Source of the DNA: Takakia lepidozioides
Taxonomy: Eukaryota; Streptophyta; Takakiopsida; Takakiales; Takakiaceae
Direction of reading: 5' to 3'
DNA length: 64,000 nucleotides
Assembly (NCBI GenBank): GCA_030704615.1
Contig: CM060731.1
Coordinates: forward strand, 72,892,756 to 72,956,755
Numbering within the stretch: the stretch's first letter is position 1; every line of letters begins with the position of its first letter. Below are positions 23,562 to 35,778 of this stretch, in pieces. A model generated the notes under the pieces. That model made no database searches. It was not told the DNA's origin and was given only the letters and a program-made list of their open reading frames with translations. The translations under genes were made by a program, and so were the position numbers.

Positions 23562-26344
23562 CTAAGCATGCATTTCCTCCCCACGCTCCAAGGTTGATGT
23601 CCCCATCAATGCTCTTCTCCGCTTTTGAGGTCGCCCTTCGAAAGCTGCAACCGCCTCGGATGCGTTTCCCATTTCTGAGGCACGCACCCAAGATGCCTCC
23701 ACATGATGATAGCCCTTCCATTTGACGAGATACTCCGTTTCTCGGTTCTTGAACCTCCTCGACTTAAGTATTGCCTCCACCTCGTACTCAGGTTCATTTT
23801 CATGATCCAACAGCATAGGTGGCGGACGCAACACTTGATGCCGATTCGGACGCGCTTCATCTTTGAAGTAAGGCTTCAAAAGGAGACATGGAATACTGGT
23901 GCACCTTGCTGTTTGCCGGCAGCTCCAATTCATACACATCCTCATTCATAACCTTCCGAATGCGAAAGGGCCCGCATACGGAGGTACGAACTTCGGACTC
24001 ACTTCGGAGGTAGTCGGAAATTCTTGATGTTCAACCAGACCTCCGTGCCTGCTTCAAACTTCACTTCCCTCCGCTTTCGATTCGCCTGCCTTTCATACCG
24101 TTTCCTAGCTTTGGCAATGTTGTACTTTGCGAGCTTCAACAAACGCTCGCGTTTTTCCAGTACCGCCGCTACTGCCGGTTCCTCAACGTCCTGGGCGGCC
24201 CAACTTGTCGGCACCAGAGGTGCTTTTCCATAGACCAATACAAAGGGGAAACTCCCGTTGCGGAGTGTTCTGTGTTATTATAACAGAACTCTGCCGCGTC
24301 TAAGTGTTCCACCCAGTCTGTTTGGTCTGCCGACACGTAATTCCGCAAGATTTGCTTCACTACGGAATTCACTCTCCTGTTTGGCCGTCGGTCGGGTCGG
24401 AAGGCGGTGCTCATCTTCAGCCTCGTCCCCATCTTCTTCCAAAGTGCCCTCCAAAATTTACTCGTGAACTTTGGATCGCGGTCCGAGACAATATCCTTCG
24501 GGACTCCATGATGCTTTAAGACGTGGGCGAAGTAAAGTCGCCCTGTCTCCTGCGCTGTTGCCGTCTCTTTGGTGGGGATGAAATGGCCCATTTTACTGAA
24601 CCTATCCACCACCACCATGATTGCATCGAATCCTTTCGACAGCGGCATAGCAGTCATGAAATCCATCGAGACGCTTTCCCAAGTCCCCTCTGGAATCGGC
24701 AAGGGTTGTAACAGCCCCGCTTGCTTTTTGTACTCGCTCCGGTTTTGTTGGCATGTGGTGCATGTCTTGACATACTCCTCTGCCTCCTCCCTCAGTTTGG
24801 GCCAGAAATACTCTTTCTTCAAGAGTGCCGCAGTGCGCTTGGCTCCGCCGTGGCCCGCAAGCGGGCTATCATGGCATTCTCTCAAGAGGCTATCTCTGAT
24901 CCCTCCCTTCGGCACGTAGAGACGCTTTTTGCTTATACCGGAGCAGTCCATTTTGCAAGTGGAACTGCGATTTAACCCCCATCCTCAAGTCCTGCATCAC
25001 GGACTTCGCCAGCTCATCCTTCCGGCAAGCCTTTCGGATCTTCTTTGGAGCGCCGTCTCGCCCTTGTACACCAACAAGAGCTGCTGCTTTCTACTTAAAG
25101 CATCGGCCACCACGTTGTCTCGTCCCGGTTTGTACTGGATATCCACGTCGAACACCGCCAAAGTATCTTGCCACCTAAGTTGTTTTGGGACAACTTGGGC
25201 TGCGTGGAAAATACTTCACCGTGACATTGTCCGTGAACACCTTCACTGGGTTGGAACCAACATAGTGGCGCCAAAGCTAAAGACAGTGCACCACCGCCTT
25301 CATCTCTTCTCGTGCGTCGGCCACCGTCGCTCCACTTCATTCAGTTTCTTACTTTCGTAAGCCACTGGACGTCCATCTTGCATCAGTACACCCCCACTCG
25401 CGAAGTCCGACGCATCTGTATGTATCTCGAACGGACGATCGAACTCCGGGATTTTCAAGACTGGAGCTTCCGCCATCCGCTGCTTCAATTCAGCAAAAGT
25501 TTGGCCACAAAAGGTGTTCCATGCCTGACTTTAGATTTACACAGAAGGTCTGACAACGGCCCCGCGATTTTGGCAAATTTCTCACATACTTCCGGTAATA
25601 GGAGGCGAGTCCTAGGAAGGATCGCACTCCCGGACCGAAGTCGGAGGCTCCCAGTCCAAGATCGCCCTCACCTTTCTGTCATCCATTTTGATCCCATCCT
25701 GTGTAATCACATGCCCCAGGAACTCCACTTTTGTAACCCCGAATTTGCACTTTGAAGCTTTGGCATACAGCTTCTCTTCTCGCAATTTTTGGAACACCCT
25801 TTTCAGGTGCTCCAGGTGCTCCTTCTTTGTTTTCGAGTACACCAAGATGTCGTCGATGTACACGATCACAAAGTCATCCAACCACTCCTGGAAAAGGCTG
25901 TTCATCAGCGTGCTAAATGTCGCTGGTGCATTGGTGAGCCCAAAGGCATCACCAAGAACTCATATGAACCATACCTTGTCCTGCACGCGGTCTTCTCCTC
26001 ATCTCCTTCCGCCACCGAATTTGATGATAGCCGGAGCGCAAGTCGATCCGGCTGAAATACTTCGCTCCTGCCAACCGATCAAGAGGTCGTCGATCCTTGG
26101 CAAAGGGTACCGGTTTTTGATAGTCACCTTATTCAGAGCCCTGTAATCGACACACATCCGCAGCATCCCATCCTTTTTATCTGCAAATAGCACCGGGGCT
26201 CCGTAAGGTGACTTACTCGACCGGATGTACCCCTTTGACATTAGATCTTTGAGCTGAGTCTTCAGCTCGACCAACTCTCTGTGGCTCAACCGGTAGGGCG
26301 CCTTGGCAGGCGTTCCGATCCCGGTATCACCTCAATCTTGTGGT
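23562..26344 (-). pseudogene. chromovirus pol: RT, RNase H, integrase, chromodomain
   Basis: Successive minus-strand open frames. 26,289-25,612: reverse transcriptase with [26 protein letters not shown] and the catalytic FVIVYIDDILVYS. 25,488-25,300: RNase H start (FEIHTDASDFASGGVL). 24,951-23,999: integrase with the HHCC finger (CTTCQQNRSEYKK) and the DDE core (SMDFMTAMPLSKGFD, VSDRDPKFTSKFW). 23,790-23,620: a chromodomain (EYEVEAILKSRR, YLVKWKGYHHVEASWV), which in chromoviruses directs insertion to particular chromatin. Breaks near 25,980, 25,600, 25,290 and 24,960 interrupt the polyprotein, so this copy should be inactive without help in trans. Confidence 0.9.
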
Positions 26345-28153
26345 CAACTCCTCTTCGCGGTGGCAAACCGCTTGGTAAATCCTCCGGCATCACATCCTGG
26401 TATTTCTCCAAAATCCCCTTGATCCCAATCTGGGCTCCGCTCCCCATCGCCTTCTCCCTTTACTTCTCTAATGTAAAGCAAAAACTGGGGCTCGTGTGCC
26501 TCCTCCACGGCCCACTCCCTTGCTGACAGAAGGTTTATTCGCCCTCCCACGGATTTGGGTGTTTCCGACACTCGTAAGACCTCGCCACCATTCCCACATG
26601 GCAGCGTGACTACTCTCTTGCGGCCATCTATGACCGCTCCGGATTTGCTCAAAAAAGTCATCCCCAAAATGAGATCCACTCCATCGATCTCGCAGATGGT
26701 GAAGTTCCCACGTCCCTCCCAACTCCCCAGTTGAAGAGGAACATCAAACGCCAACCTTGTCGCCAACTGTGGTTCTCCTTTGGCAGAACGCACCTCAATA
26801 GAGGCCCCCCACGTCACTTGTCGGGAGTCCCAGCTTTTGTGCCGTTGCCGGTGTCATGAAGGAGTGCGACGCTCCTGTGTCCACCAACAACGACACATTA
26901 GTTCTGGATATTATCCCATCCACGAACAATAACTGACTCCCTTTACGTAAGGCGCCAGTTTCCTGATACAACTCACAAGAAAATTTGCCTACCTTGCAAG
27001 TCCTGGTGACCACCGCTTCCACCAAGCGACTGATGGTATCTTCCGACAGCTCTGTGGTCGCCCGAGTCATGTTCAATTGCCGGGGCTTCGTGCACTTCTT
27101 GGCCATGTGCCCGGGCTCCCCGCAATTGAAACACACTCCATCAAAGGTTGCCTTCTGTCCGCCATAGGCCGCTCCACCCGCTTTTTCTTTCGAAGCACCG
27201 GGTGCCGCCTTGACTTGTGATGGCCCTCCCTTCGATTTCCACGTGCCATTGTCGCTGCATGGCCTATCCCACTTCTTTTCCGGTCGGAAGGAGTCACCTT
27301 CCCGCCGGGTCTTCTTGTGGTTCAGCTCCGTACGGCCTTGTCTTTCACCCCTAGGGACAGCTGAGAAACATTCAGCCCTCTCAATTGCCTCGTTCAAAGT
27401 CTTAGGTGGCTTCTCCTCCAACTTCCACCTGGCCCATGGGGCCAGTCCCGCCACAAAGTTGAAGACCATTTCCGGTTCTGCCATGTCCGCGACTTCGAGC
27501 AAAAACACATTGAAAGCCTGGACATATCCCCGAATGTCGTCTGTTTGCTTCAAATTCCTCATCTTGTCCCGGGCAAGCCAGGACGCGTTGAGGGGCACAA
27601 ACTGTCTCTTCATCAATTCCTTGAACCCACTCCAGTTCAAGGTTTCCGGGCTTGGGCCTCGGCCGTGAAGGAGTTTCTGCCACCATTGTTGAGCATAGCC
27701 CCTCAAATAGGTGGGAGCCACTTCCACCCGATCCTCGTTACTCAACTTGGCCGCCCAGAAGTACTGCTCTAGCTCCAGGAGCCAGGTGTTGAGTGCTTTC
27801 CGATTTCGGACGCCCTCGAAGGTGCCGGGTTCCTTAGGCTTCACCTTAAACTTTGCCTTAGTGGAAGTGGCATTAGCCGCCTTCAACACGTCTTTCAACG
27901 TCCCGCCAAACTGCGCCAACAACCCTTCCCAAAAGGCTGCCGGCATGGGAGGCATCTCTTGGTTTGTCGGAGCTCTCAAGGATTCCTCGGGCTCCAACTC
28001 CTCAGATTCCTCCCGCTCTTGAGCGGCCTCGTTTTCAGAAACATGCATCGCTTCCTCAAACGGCCGCCTTGGTGACACGTCGCCCCCATCGGGCTCACCA
28101 GGATCATCATCTTTTGGGCCGTTCCGCTTTCGCTTTGGCTTGCCCGACCCCAT
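26344..28153 (-). CDS. chromovirus gag and protease
   Basis: The gag frame opens at 28,153 (MGSGKPKRKRNGPKDDD) and runs about 450 residues. It contains a retrotransposon capsid-type region (WLLELEQYFWAAKLS, LRGYAQQWWQKLL) and one CCHC zinc knuckle, CFNCGEPGHMAKKC. The protease active site LLVDTGASHSFM follows in the same frame near 26,880. The rest of the protease (ICEIDGVDLILGMTFL) is in another frame from 26,817 to 26,344, so the join needs a frameshift, programmed or mutational. Confidence 0.85.
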
Positions 28154-28194
28154 GATGAGGCCAATCCCAAGGACGATCGCGTATTGAACTCTAA

Positions 28195-28206
28195 GCTCTG
28201 ATACCA
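28195..28206 (-). other. tRNA-iMet primer binding site
   Basis: The minus strand reads TGGTATCAGAGC two bases after the 5' LTR end, the standard initiator-Met primer site of plant retrotransposons. Confidence 0.95.
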
Positions 28207-28208
28207 AG

Positions 28209-28935
28209 TGTCGCGCACCTCACTTCGGTAAGCTCCCCCTCAAGTCATAGTTACTCGCTTTGATGCGCGCGCCTGACTCCCAACCTGGCCGCTGGGCCAA
28301 CTTGGAGCTTCGGCTGCTCACCGGGGCATAACGGTCCCCCTTTGTTCTCCCAAAGAACCCTCCACCAATTTGGAACCAACGGGAATTCCCTTTGGTAGTT
28401 GGCAGTCCGGAACAGCTCCCCACTCTTTGGTCGCTTTCCGGCTCGCTCGCTTACTCACTAGTAGTTGGTCACCAACGGGCTTGCACCGTTCTCGGGGTTA
28501 CTACTCCCTATATATACTTCTGTAGCTATCCGCGGGGGTTTCACAACCAGCCATGCCATTTTATGGCGAACCACCACGAAAACCCTCGACTCCCGGTGAT
28601 GAGTCGCGGTGAGTCTTGGCCCACTCACCACGACCCTTATGGACCGTGATGAGTCCCAAGACTCCCCACGACTCCCACCACGAGGTCTCCGCCCCCATGG
28701 TGAGTCCTATGCCACCCCCACTAAGTCCCGCTAAGCTACCACCACCCTTTGTGGAGCCACCCCCACCGCAACCCGGTGTGCGGGGCTCCACCTAGTGAGC
28801 GCCTCCGCCTCCTTGAGTGCCTTGGGCACTCAAGGGTGCTTCAGCCCCCCGTACCTATCGCTGCCACTGCCCCCACCACAGGGGCAGCCCCTCATGTGTT
28901 CCGACCCCCTGCCCTCAAGGCAAAGGGCCGCGACA
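28209..28935 (-). repeat. chromovirus 5' LTR
   Basis: 727-bp LTR preceding the primer site on the minus strand; partner of 21,980-22,705. A TATATATA box lies near 28,507-28,515, in the probable promoter part. Confidence 0.95.
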
Positions 28936-29800
28936 TCCATTGTCTGTTGTGATATTGTCAGTAACAAGTGATCTCATTCCGGATTACATTTTGCAGCAAG
29001 AAATAGCTGAAGCTGGAGAGAGAGGAAAAGCAGAGTACTATTTGAAAAACCCGGAGGGTCTGAGGACGTCCAAGGGAGTGGCGGAAGCCATGAAGTTTAC
29101 GATGAATGAGATACGGAAGAAGCTCATGAGCGCTTTCGTGAAACAACTGAGAATAGCTGACCCTGATTTTGGTCCTTAGTTTCTTAACCAGGTGAGGATC
29201 CACTGGAACAATAACACCAAACCGGAGATGACACAGGAAAAGCTTCACCGGTTGTCAACTGCAGCTGTGGAAGCTGGCCAGAAAGTGAAATGGTTGGAGA
29301 TTTGGAATTCCGACCCAACTGTCAAGGATACATACTGCTTCCCTAGGGGTGAAAGAGATGAGAACACCGGGCACATCAAACCCTTCAGCGACCAAGTTCT
29401 TGATACATGGTTGCACAAAGCCACCTACTGGAGCCTACTTTTCAAGACTTTATGTGCTTGAAATTTTTGAGAATATCTTCCCATGAATAGACTCTAACCC
29501 ATGCATATGTATACCTGCAGATTGAAGCTTGTGCAAACAAGGTGCTGGAGAAACAGCTTTATGACTACAAAATTACCATGACCGTGCCCGAGGACACTCT
29601 GGAGGATTACTTGAGGCAGTGGAAGGCCACAGCTTGGAGCAACTGCTTCTTCAGAGAGTTTTCCTGAGATGGAGGAATCTCCCGAACAAATGACTTTGAC
29701 CAGCAGTACGGGGCGGAGGGAGCCATGAAGAGGGTCCTATACAGGTTCGTTAATTTTGTCTTATGTTTGAAAATTATCTTTGGCAATCAGTAGACAGGCA

Positions 29801-30070
29801 GTTTGTGGCCATGAAAAACTGCGTGCGCCAACGCACGCAATTTTAGAGGGCCACAAACTCAGATGTGCTCTCTCCTCCATCATGGATTTCAATGTTTCGT
29901 TGGCAGTTCTGAATGGAATATTTGTCTGCCGAGAAGGGGATATCTTTCTGCATATGGAACCCTTTGTTTTCTCCTGTTCTTGCATATGGTACTTGTGAGT
30001 GTATTTCGGTTGCCTCGTGCTCAAGTATTTGTGCACCCCAAACTGTGTGCGTCGACGCACGCATTTTGGG
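29801..30070. repeat. element B palindromes, intron 5 (2 copies)
   Basis: One at 29,801-29,858 has outer arms GTTTGTGGCC/GGCCACAAAC around the usual core; another is at 30,036-30,070. Both lie in the intron that corresponds to the palindrome-bearing intron 6 of element A. Confidence 0.92.
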
Positions 30071-31202
30071 AGGGCCGCAATATATGTATTTTTTCCTTCA
30101 ATGTCTAAAAGTGTACCTCTTTTGTTTTGTAGGTATATCAAGAAGGTGCTCATTCCGGGAAAAAACCTCAGTAAGTACCCTGCCTTCATCGACTTGTGGT
30201 CTGACCCCTCTAACAGTCAGACCATGTACACGGCAGCCATCATTAGAGACTACGGGAGATATCACCTGAAAGACTGCTGCTGGTATCTAGACATTCCAAA
30301 ATCAGATTGCCCCTAGTATGAGTTGCAGACACGGAACCAGAACGACAATGCAGAGTCTTTGGCCCCTCTTACTGACAAGGAATTGCATGAGAGGAATCTG
30401 CGAAACCTCGCTGAGAAGGAACCCGCAGCCAACAGAACTCTTGCGAGAGGGAAGGGAAAGGGAAAGGGTACAAAGGACAAAGGGAAGGAGAAGGCCACCC
30501 AAGGGGAGACTGCGGGTGATGAGGTAGCGCAGACCCCAATTGCAAACAAGGAACGAAAACGTAAGGGGGGGATTGAGCCATACGACGCAGTGGAGCACCC
30601 ATCCAGAATCCAACGAGAATGTAAATGCGAGATTGTCAATGATTCATTCCTTGCCATGATGGAAAGCAGAAAATCTGGTTACACTGGAGAACCCTCTCGA
30701 ACTTGGGGCAAGCTATGTGCATTCCTTGACTCGGTAAGCCAATTCCCACTGTTTGTCTCCTTTACTGTTTTCCCTTTTGGATAGTTATTTAATTTTTGCC
30801 GTCTGTCTGTTTTCAGGTTTCGAAAGGGCAGTGTTGGGTCAATGGTTCTCTGAAACCATGTTGTGCCAACATGGTGATTGTGGACATTCCGGATGGGCTG
30901 CCAGTACCGGACATCCTACCCACAGGCACTTGCCCAACATGGAATGCATTTGATGAGAGGTACTGGCGGTGGGTCTTTTCATTTTGCAATTTTTTTTTAT
31001 CGGATGCAGGGGTTCTTGTAATGATACAGTCGGTCAATACGAAATGTCGACGGGAGCTTGCAAGCTACCTCAAGGCCTCGGGGATGAAATCATCAAAACG
31101 TGGAATGGTGTGAACAGCCTGTACTTGACAAAGGGCGATTGTCCCGGACAAATGGTAATCGACTTTCTCTTGCCTGCTTCATTTTAAGTTCCATTTCACC
31201 CC

Positions 31203-31237
31203 TGCAGAAATGAGTGCGTCAACGCACTCATTTTCAG
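31203..31237. repeat. element B palindrome, intron 7 (1 copy)
   Basis: CTGCAGAAATGAGTGCGT with its reverse complement around GTCAAC-type centre. It is the single palindrome in the intron equivalent to intron 8 of element A. Confidence 0.92.
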
Positions 31238-32186
31238 AGGTTTCAAGCACCGTTCTTTCCAGATGAATTTTTTTGGATTCACTAATATGTGCTTCATGTT
31301 GTCTTGTGTGTAGACCCGCCTTTTTGAGGCCGTCTGCCTCATCAGAGTGCACCCTGCTTCAACTCCCACAGCAGTGAAGGAGTTCAGGCTTCATGGGGGA
31401 GGTTCTTTCATCAACGATAAGTTCGATCCAGTGGTGGACGATATGCACTACAATTACGTGGATTCCAATGTGTGCTTGCGAAAGTCCAACTCCACACCAT
31501 GGAGAGGGGCCAAGGAGAAGAGCCCAGCATTTATTCAAACAATTGTGGAGACTTGCTCCCATCCGGGGGCGCGTATCGTGGACCTCACTCTTGGCACAGG
31601 TTTCACCCCTAACCTGCTGCGGTGTTTTCTTCTTGGTGCAAAATTTGTTTATATGTGTCCTGAGAGAACTCTGTCTTGCAGGAGCTTCGTACCATGCTTG
31701 CAAGGCAGCGGGCAGGCATTTGTTTGGTATGGAAGGGGATGCGGACATTTTCAATGACCTCCTCCATAACTTGGAAGCGCCAGCGCCGGCACCTGCCGCC
31801 CAACAACAGGAGGGTATAGTGCATGTGGAAATCAACGAAGGGGACGACAAAGTCTCGCATGTGAGTAAATTGTTTTTCTGTAAGCATCCGATTTCTCCCG
31901 CAAAAATGGACCCCCCTTTCCCATTAATGGTGGCTAATGCAATTGTGGATCTTGTGGTGGCAGGATATTGGAAGCTATTCCTTTGGTCGACGTCTCTTTT
32001 ATTCACAGTGACTTGTGGTGCAGCCCTCCACGTTCATACATCCTACCCGACTACGCGGATGCCATTGCTCATCAACAGAGTTTCATGTCATCTCCCTCAT
32101 GTGCTCGAAAGCACAACAGGCACCTCGGAGCTCAGGTTTACGTCGATGATACTGCACAAGTTTCAGGGGATAGTTCTAGTGACTGA

Positions 32187-33174
32187 AATGCAAATTTCAT
32201 CATTTTGGGGGGTCTCGAGATGTTCACAGTTTTAGACATTTTGTGTCCCTCCATAACTTTGTAATAAAAATTGTGCCTGTTCGTTGTAATGTCGTTAAAA
32301 GATGGTTTCTCATTTTCGTGCCGTGTATGCATTTACAACAATGGCTTCTATGCACTTCATATAGTGGATAGTTATATCCTGGCTTGTAGGCTTTGATTGT
32401 AATGAACAGCAAATGGTTGGTTATGGGTCAAAGAAGAAGACAAGGCACCTAGGGATATGATGTATGTATTGACTCTCGGGTCCAACGCAAGTTAAAAGGT
32501 AGCCTCCTGATGCCTAACATTGGTTATGGGTCAAACAAGAATACAAGGCGCCTAAGGGATGATTTGTGGACTCTCGGGTTCAACGCAAGTTCAAGGGCAG
32601 CATCCTGATGCGTAACATTGGTTATGGTTCAAACAAGAAGACAGTGCACCTAGTCAATTTTTGTTACACAATATTGTAAGACCCGGAATTCCTCCTCATG
32701 CACAAACGAGAGCCAAATCATTTTGAATGTCGTTGTATAATGGTCCTGATGACAAAACCATGAAAGTTGCAATACTCTCGTAACATACAGGTGCACATTT
32801 CTACCTCATTGGCAGGGGCCGCAATAAGCATTGGAGTCCAAACCATGTTTAGTATGGTCAGGTGGTGCGTTGCAGGAAGTGTAGTGCTGAAATGGCTCGC
32901 AATGTGTCGACACTGAAGATGACAACTAAAGAAGAGCGTGTTGCACACCAGATTGTTGTAGTAAGCACTCGGACAAAGTCGCAGCATGAAAGATCACTCT
33001 CACATCTGCTGTGTTGTCTTATTCTACGTTGCTGTCATCTGTCTACCTTTCCCCAAATGCCAGACATTCATTAAATCTTATCAAGTGCTTCGGGACGGAT
33101 TTTAGGCACAATTTCTAATGTTTGTGCAAACGACATTGATCGTTGTGCTTGGTTTTCATAAATGTTAGAATGAC
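32187..33174. repeat. element B 3' flank with a 105-bp tandem repeat
   Basis: The noncoding 3' region after the methyltransferase stop. At about 32,414-32,650 a unit of about 105 bp starting GGTTATGGGTCAAA occurs about 2.3 times. The rest (32,651-33,174) shows no supported gene. Confidence 0.8.
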
Positions 33175-33330
33175 ATTCTCGCTCAACATTCATCCACTCT
33201 ATCATCCATTCACGGTATTTCATCCACATTTGTCCACAACTATTCATCCCCATTCATCCATATTAGCAGTGTTCCATCCACATTGGCTCTGCTTCATCCT
33301 CATAAACTCATCCACAACCATTGTACACTG
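33175..33330. repeat. degenerate CATTCATCC repeat array, element B
   Basis: Irregular CATTCATCC/ATCCACAT words in the same relative place as the array at 14,255-14,505 in element A. Confidence 0.7.
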
Positions 33331-33499
33331 ATGACAACAACGTAAAATACCACATAAGCATGACATTAAATCATCTGAGGACCATTGTAAACTGATGACC
33401 TGGACATTAATACATCCACAACCATTTCAGTCTCTACAAACACTATCATTTTGTGCACCTCGCCTCGTCGCCCACACATGGTTCCATATCTGCCAAATG

Positions 33500-33724
33500 C
33501 GCAATCCGCGGCTATAGGCCCCCATTTGCCTGTTCAGTCTGCGGTTATAGGGCCATGCCTATGAAAATGACGTGGCATGACGTGACGTGGCGTCGGGCAC
33601 GCTGGTGACGTCGGCTGACGTGGCGTCAAACCCGTCAGCCAACGTGGCAATAACTGATGACGTGGCATGAGCCCGCCTAGGCTCACGCGCTCTCACGCTC
33701 ACGCTCACGTGGAAGCATCCCCCT
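33500..33724. repeat. element B terminus, methyltransferase side
   Basis: Starts with GGCTATAGG and GGTTATAGG (about 33,511-33,543), followed by at least five copies of ACGTGGC/TGACGTGGC and repeated CTCACGC words, ending GTGGAAGCATCCCC. The last bases resemble the end of element A (GAGGCATCCCTG). The transposase C-terminal fragment begins immediately after it. TGACGTGG is also a known plant bZIP-type binding word, so these repeats could bind host factors as well as transposase. Confidence 0.75.
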
Positions 33725-35441
33725 GGAGAAACATACAAAGTCGGACATCAAACCAGAGATGCAGACACATCACCGTAAATGTGCAAAGAGTACAAAGATG
33801 CTAGAACAATGAAGGAGGCGGACACTTTGTTCCAGACAATTCGTGCCTGGTGGTTCTCTTTTGGAGTTGCATCGCTTGAGAGTATGAGAGCATTGGAAGA
33901 TTGGCTGGCGTTTTGGCACTTTCGGTAAAGACAGTGGGAAGCAGCCATGACAATGGTGCGAGGCTTCTATTGCTTGTTTTATTCATACATTTACTTTCCA
34001 AATTTTGCTCTCCTTGCTTTCTTTATGTTGTTCCCTGTGCACTGTTCTGAAGTGTGGTTCTCCACTTTGCAGAACATGTCCATTGAGGAAATGGCGGACA
34101 TGCCATCTTGCAATTTGGCAGAGATTGTGCAAAAAGGCATGGTTGCAACAGTCTGGGAAACGAGGTCGGGATTTGTATGTGGCAACAACAGATGATCTGA
34201 TACGTGCCTTGCAACAACAAACCAGATACCGTGATTTCTTGCGAGGTGGGGTTGGTGGCAAGGGTCCGGACAAATTAGAGTTGATGTTGCGTACTGCAAA
34301 CAGATCTGGGGATCCAAGCAAGATAGCACGGGCGGTGAGCATGTATGCCCAGGGAACGCCACTTGTTTCTAGAGTTCCACAACTTGAAGGGTGTAAGAGG
34401 AAATTGAACACCCCACCTGGTTCGGATTCTGATTCGCACAAGGCAGACCGTGATAACTTATCGAAGCCTCGTGTTCCTCTGCATGACAGATCCATGTCCG
34501 GAACCTCCATTCTGGAGGAACCTCCGACACGACGGCAGGCTCCAGCATCAAACAATGCCACTGAAATGGTGCAGGAGAGAAACTGCCCCCTTGATGTGTT
34601 GGAGTCCGCATGCCCCGACCACGTTTGGCACATAGAACACACAAGTGCAGGGTCTCGTGTGCAATATACAACGATCAGGGCAACTAATTTCAAGAAGTGC
34701 ACTTCATCTATATCCAGAGGTGGTGCCTGGACTCCTGCTCCGACTTTCACGGGTTTGATGCATCCATACGGCCAACCAGCAGCCAAGAACCACAAGTTCT
34801 AGTTCTTCGCAGATGATTGTGGTAGATGTGTGCATGGAACTGTGCGTCCTTCCGTGGTGATGAGGCCAGCTCCTCCAACCGTTTGGCCCGTCAAGGTTGG
34901 AACACATCTCACAAGTCAGGAGATTGCAATGCTGGAGGAGGCAGACTTTTCCCTTGCGAGACAACCCCAACTGCATGCATGTGCTTCTACTTCTGCGTCT
35001 TCTCGGGTCCCTCCGGCAAATCCTCACTTGTAGCCAACCAAACGAGATGGAAAGCTGGTTCGGCGTGTCACTCCAACCGCTGAACACTTCGGCAAAGTGG
35101 AGTCCGCAAGAATGCTCCAAGCTCGTGTTGCAAGCACCACGGAAGTGCCCGATCCAGGATATGGTCGGGTGTACATAATTATCACTTTGACATCTGCTAT
35201 TCATGACAGGGCCTACGACATCACGGTTTCCAATTTCCCCAATTGCATATGTCCTGATTTTGTGAATATGCTATCAACCAGTTTGGGCAAGAGAGGTAAA
35301 TTCATACCCTGCAAAAATTTGTATTTCATATTTTTGAAGAGGATGGTTTGCGATCCCAAACGTGACAACTTCATTCACCAGGCCACTCTAAGTTTCAACG
35401 AGGTCGATACTCTATTGCAGCGGGATACAACACATAGGTAG
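33725..35441 (+). pseudogene. element A/C transposase, C-terminal half
   Basis: The plus strand encodes the part of the transposase missing at 6.88 kb, starting at the EKHTKSDIKPEMQ region. Exon 1 runs to 33,955 and exon 2 starts at 34,073, the same intron position as in element B. It includes AWWFSFGVASLESMRALEDW, MSIEEMADMPSCNLAE, FGKVESARMLQARV and the SWIM region at 35,244 (CICPDF...CKNLYF), where the last zinc-binding His has become Asn. A frameshift near 33,790, a TAA near 33,928 and TAGs at about 34,801 and 35,031 make it inactive. Confidence 0.8.
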
Positions 35442-35778
35442 CATCAACTATGCAATGTGGTATGTGGACGACCATGCTATGAAATGTGCAATTTGCAACA
35501 TTGTCATGGAAATTCAATTCAAATCAATTCGTTTGCAACATCGTCGACGGTGCAATGATATGGCGTCCCTTATCCCTCCATTATGCTTCCTACTATACTG
35601 AGTGACAACTTTTAAAAGCACATGCATCATTGCACACACTTTGTGAGGATATTTTCTCGTCCTTGTAATTGTAAAAGTGAAACAAACATTTATAATTGCA
35701 TAATGTTGGATGCTACAATTGTAGGCCTCATGGTAGTCTTGATTGTATTCAGCCAAGGATTCCCTACATTAATGCCAC

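Larger units (their letters stand above)
21980..28935 (-). mobile_element. Ty3/gypsy chromovirus LTR retrotransposon
   Basis: Complete element on the minus strand: LTRs at both ends (TG...CA, inner ends TGTCGCG/CGCGACA), primer site, gag, protease, reverse transcriptase, RNase H, integrase and a chromodomain, in the Ty3/gypsy order. It is flanked by the 5-bp duplication TCCAT (21,975-21,979 and 28,936-28,940). The insertion is in an intron of the element B methyltransferase gene. About a dozen differences between the LTRs by eye (about 98% identity) mark it as a late arrival, yet the pol frame already has frameshifts. The 0.85 kb between chromodomain and left LTR (22,706-23,560) is noncoding. 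Confidence 0.95.
20010..32186 (+). pseudogene. element B ParB-like domain / DNA methyltransferase fusion gene
   Basis: Paralogue of the gene at 8.2-14.1 kb with matching exon borders: 20,010-20,306, 21,067-21,662, 21,758-21,950, 28,997-about 29,452, 29,521-29,744, 30,133-30,733, 30,817-31,154, 31,314-31,599 (286 bp, the same as in A), 31,682-31,860 and 31,964-32,186. The N-terminus is acidic. The ParB part keeps IPLCRLISMPFVRP but has DDNHRLLAW where A has DGNHRLLAW. The middle keeps WLEIWNSD and NCFFREFS; a Lys-rich linker follows. The methyltransferase part has VIVDIPDGLPVPD (about 30,870) and RIVDLTLGTG (31,575) followed by LFGMEGDAD. Stops at 21,427, 21,481, 29,177, 29,665 and 30,314 and a frameshift near 31,083 make it inactive. 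A 7-kb chromovirus sits in the third intron in antisense orientation. Confidence 0.7.

Noticed and set aside
20010-32186. Active ParB-methyltransferase gene
   Set aside because: At least five in-frame stops and one frameshift across well aligned exons.
9900-35040. Predominance of TAG among in-frame stops in both transposon gene families, suggesting stop reassignment or readthrough
   Set aside because: TGA and TAA stops and several frameshifts occur alongside, and several TAGs replace Trp or Gln codons by single transitions, as expected from decay of methylated DNA.
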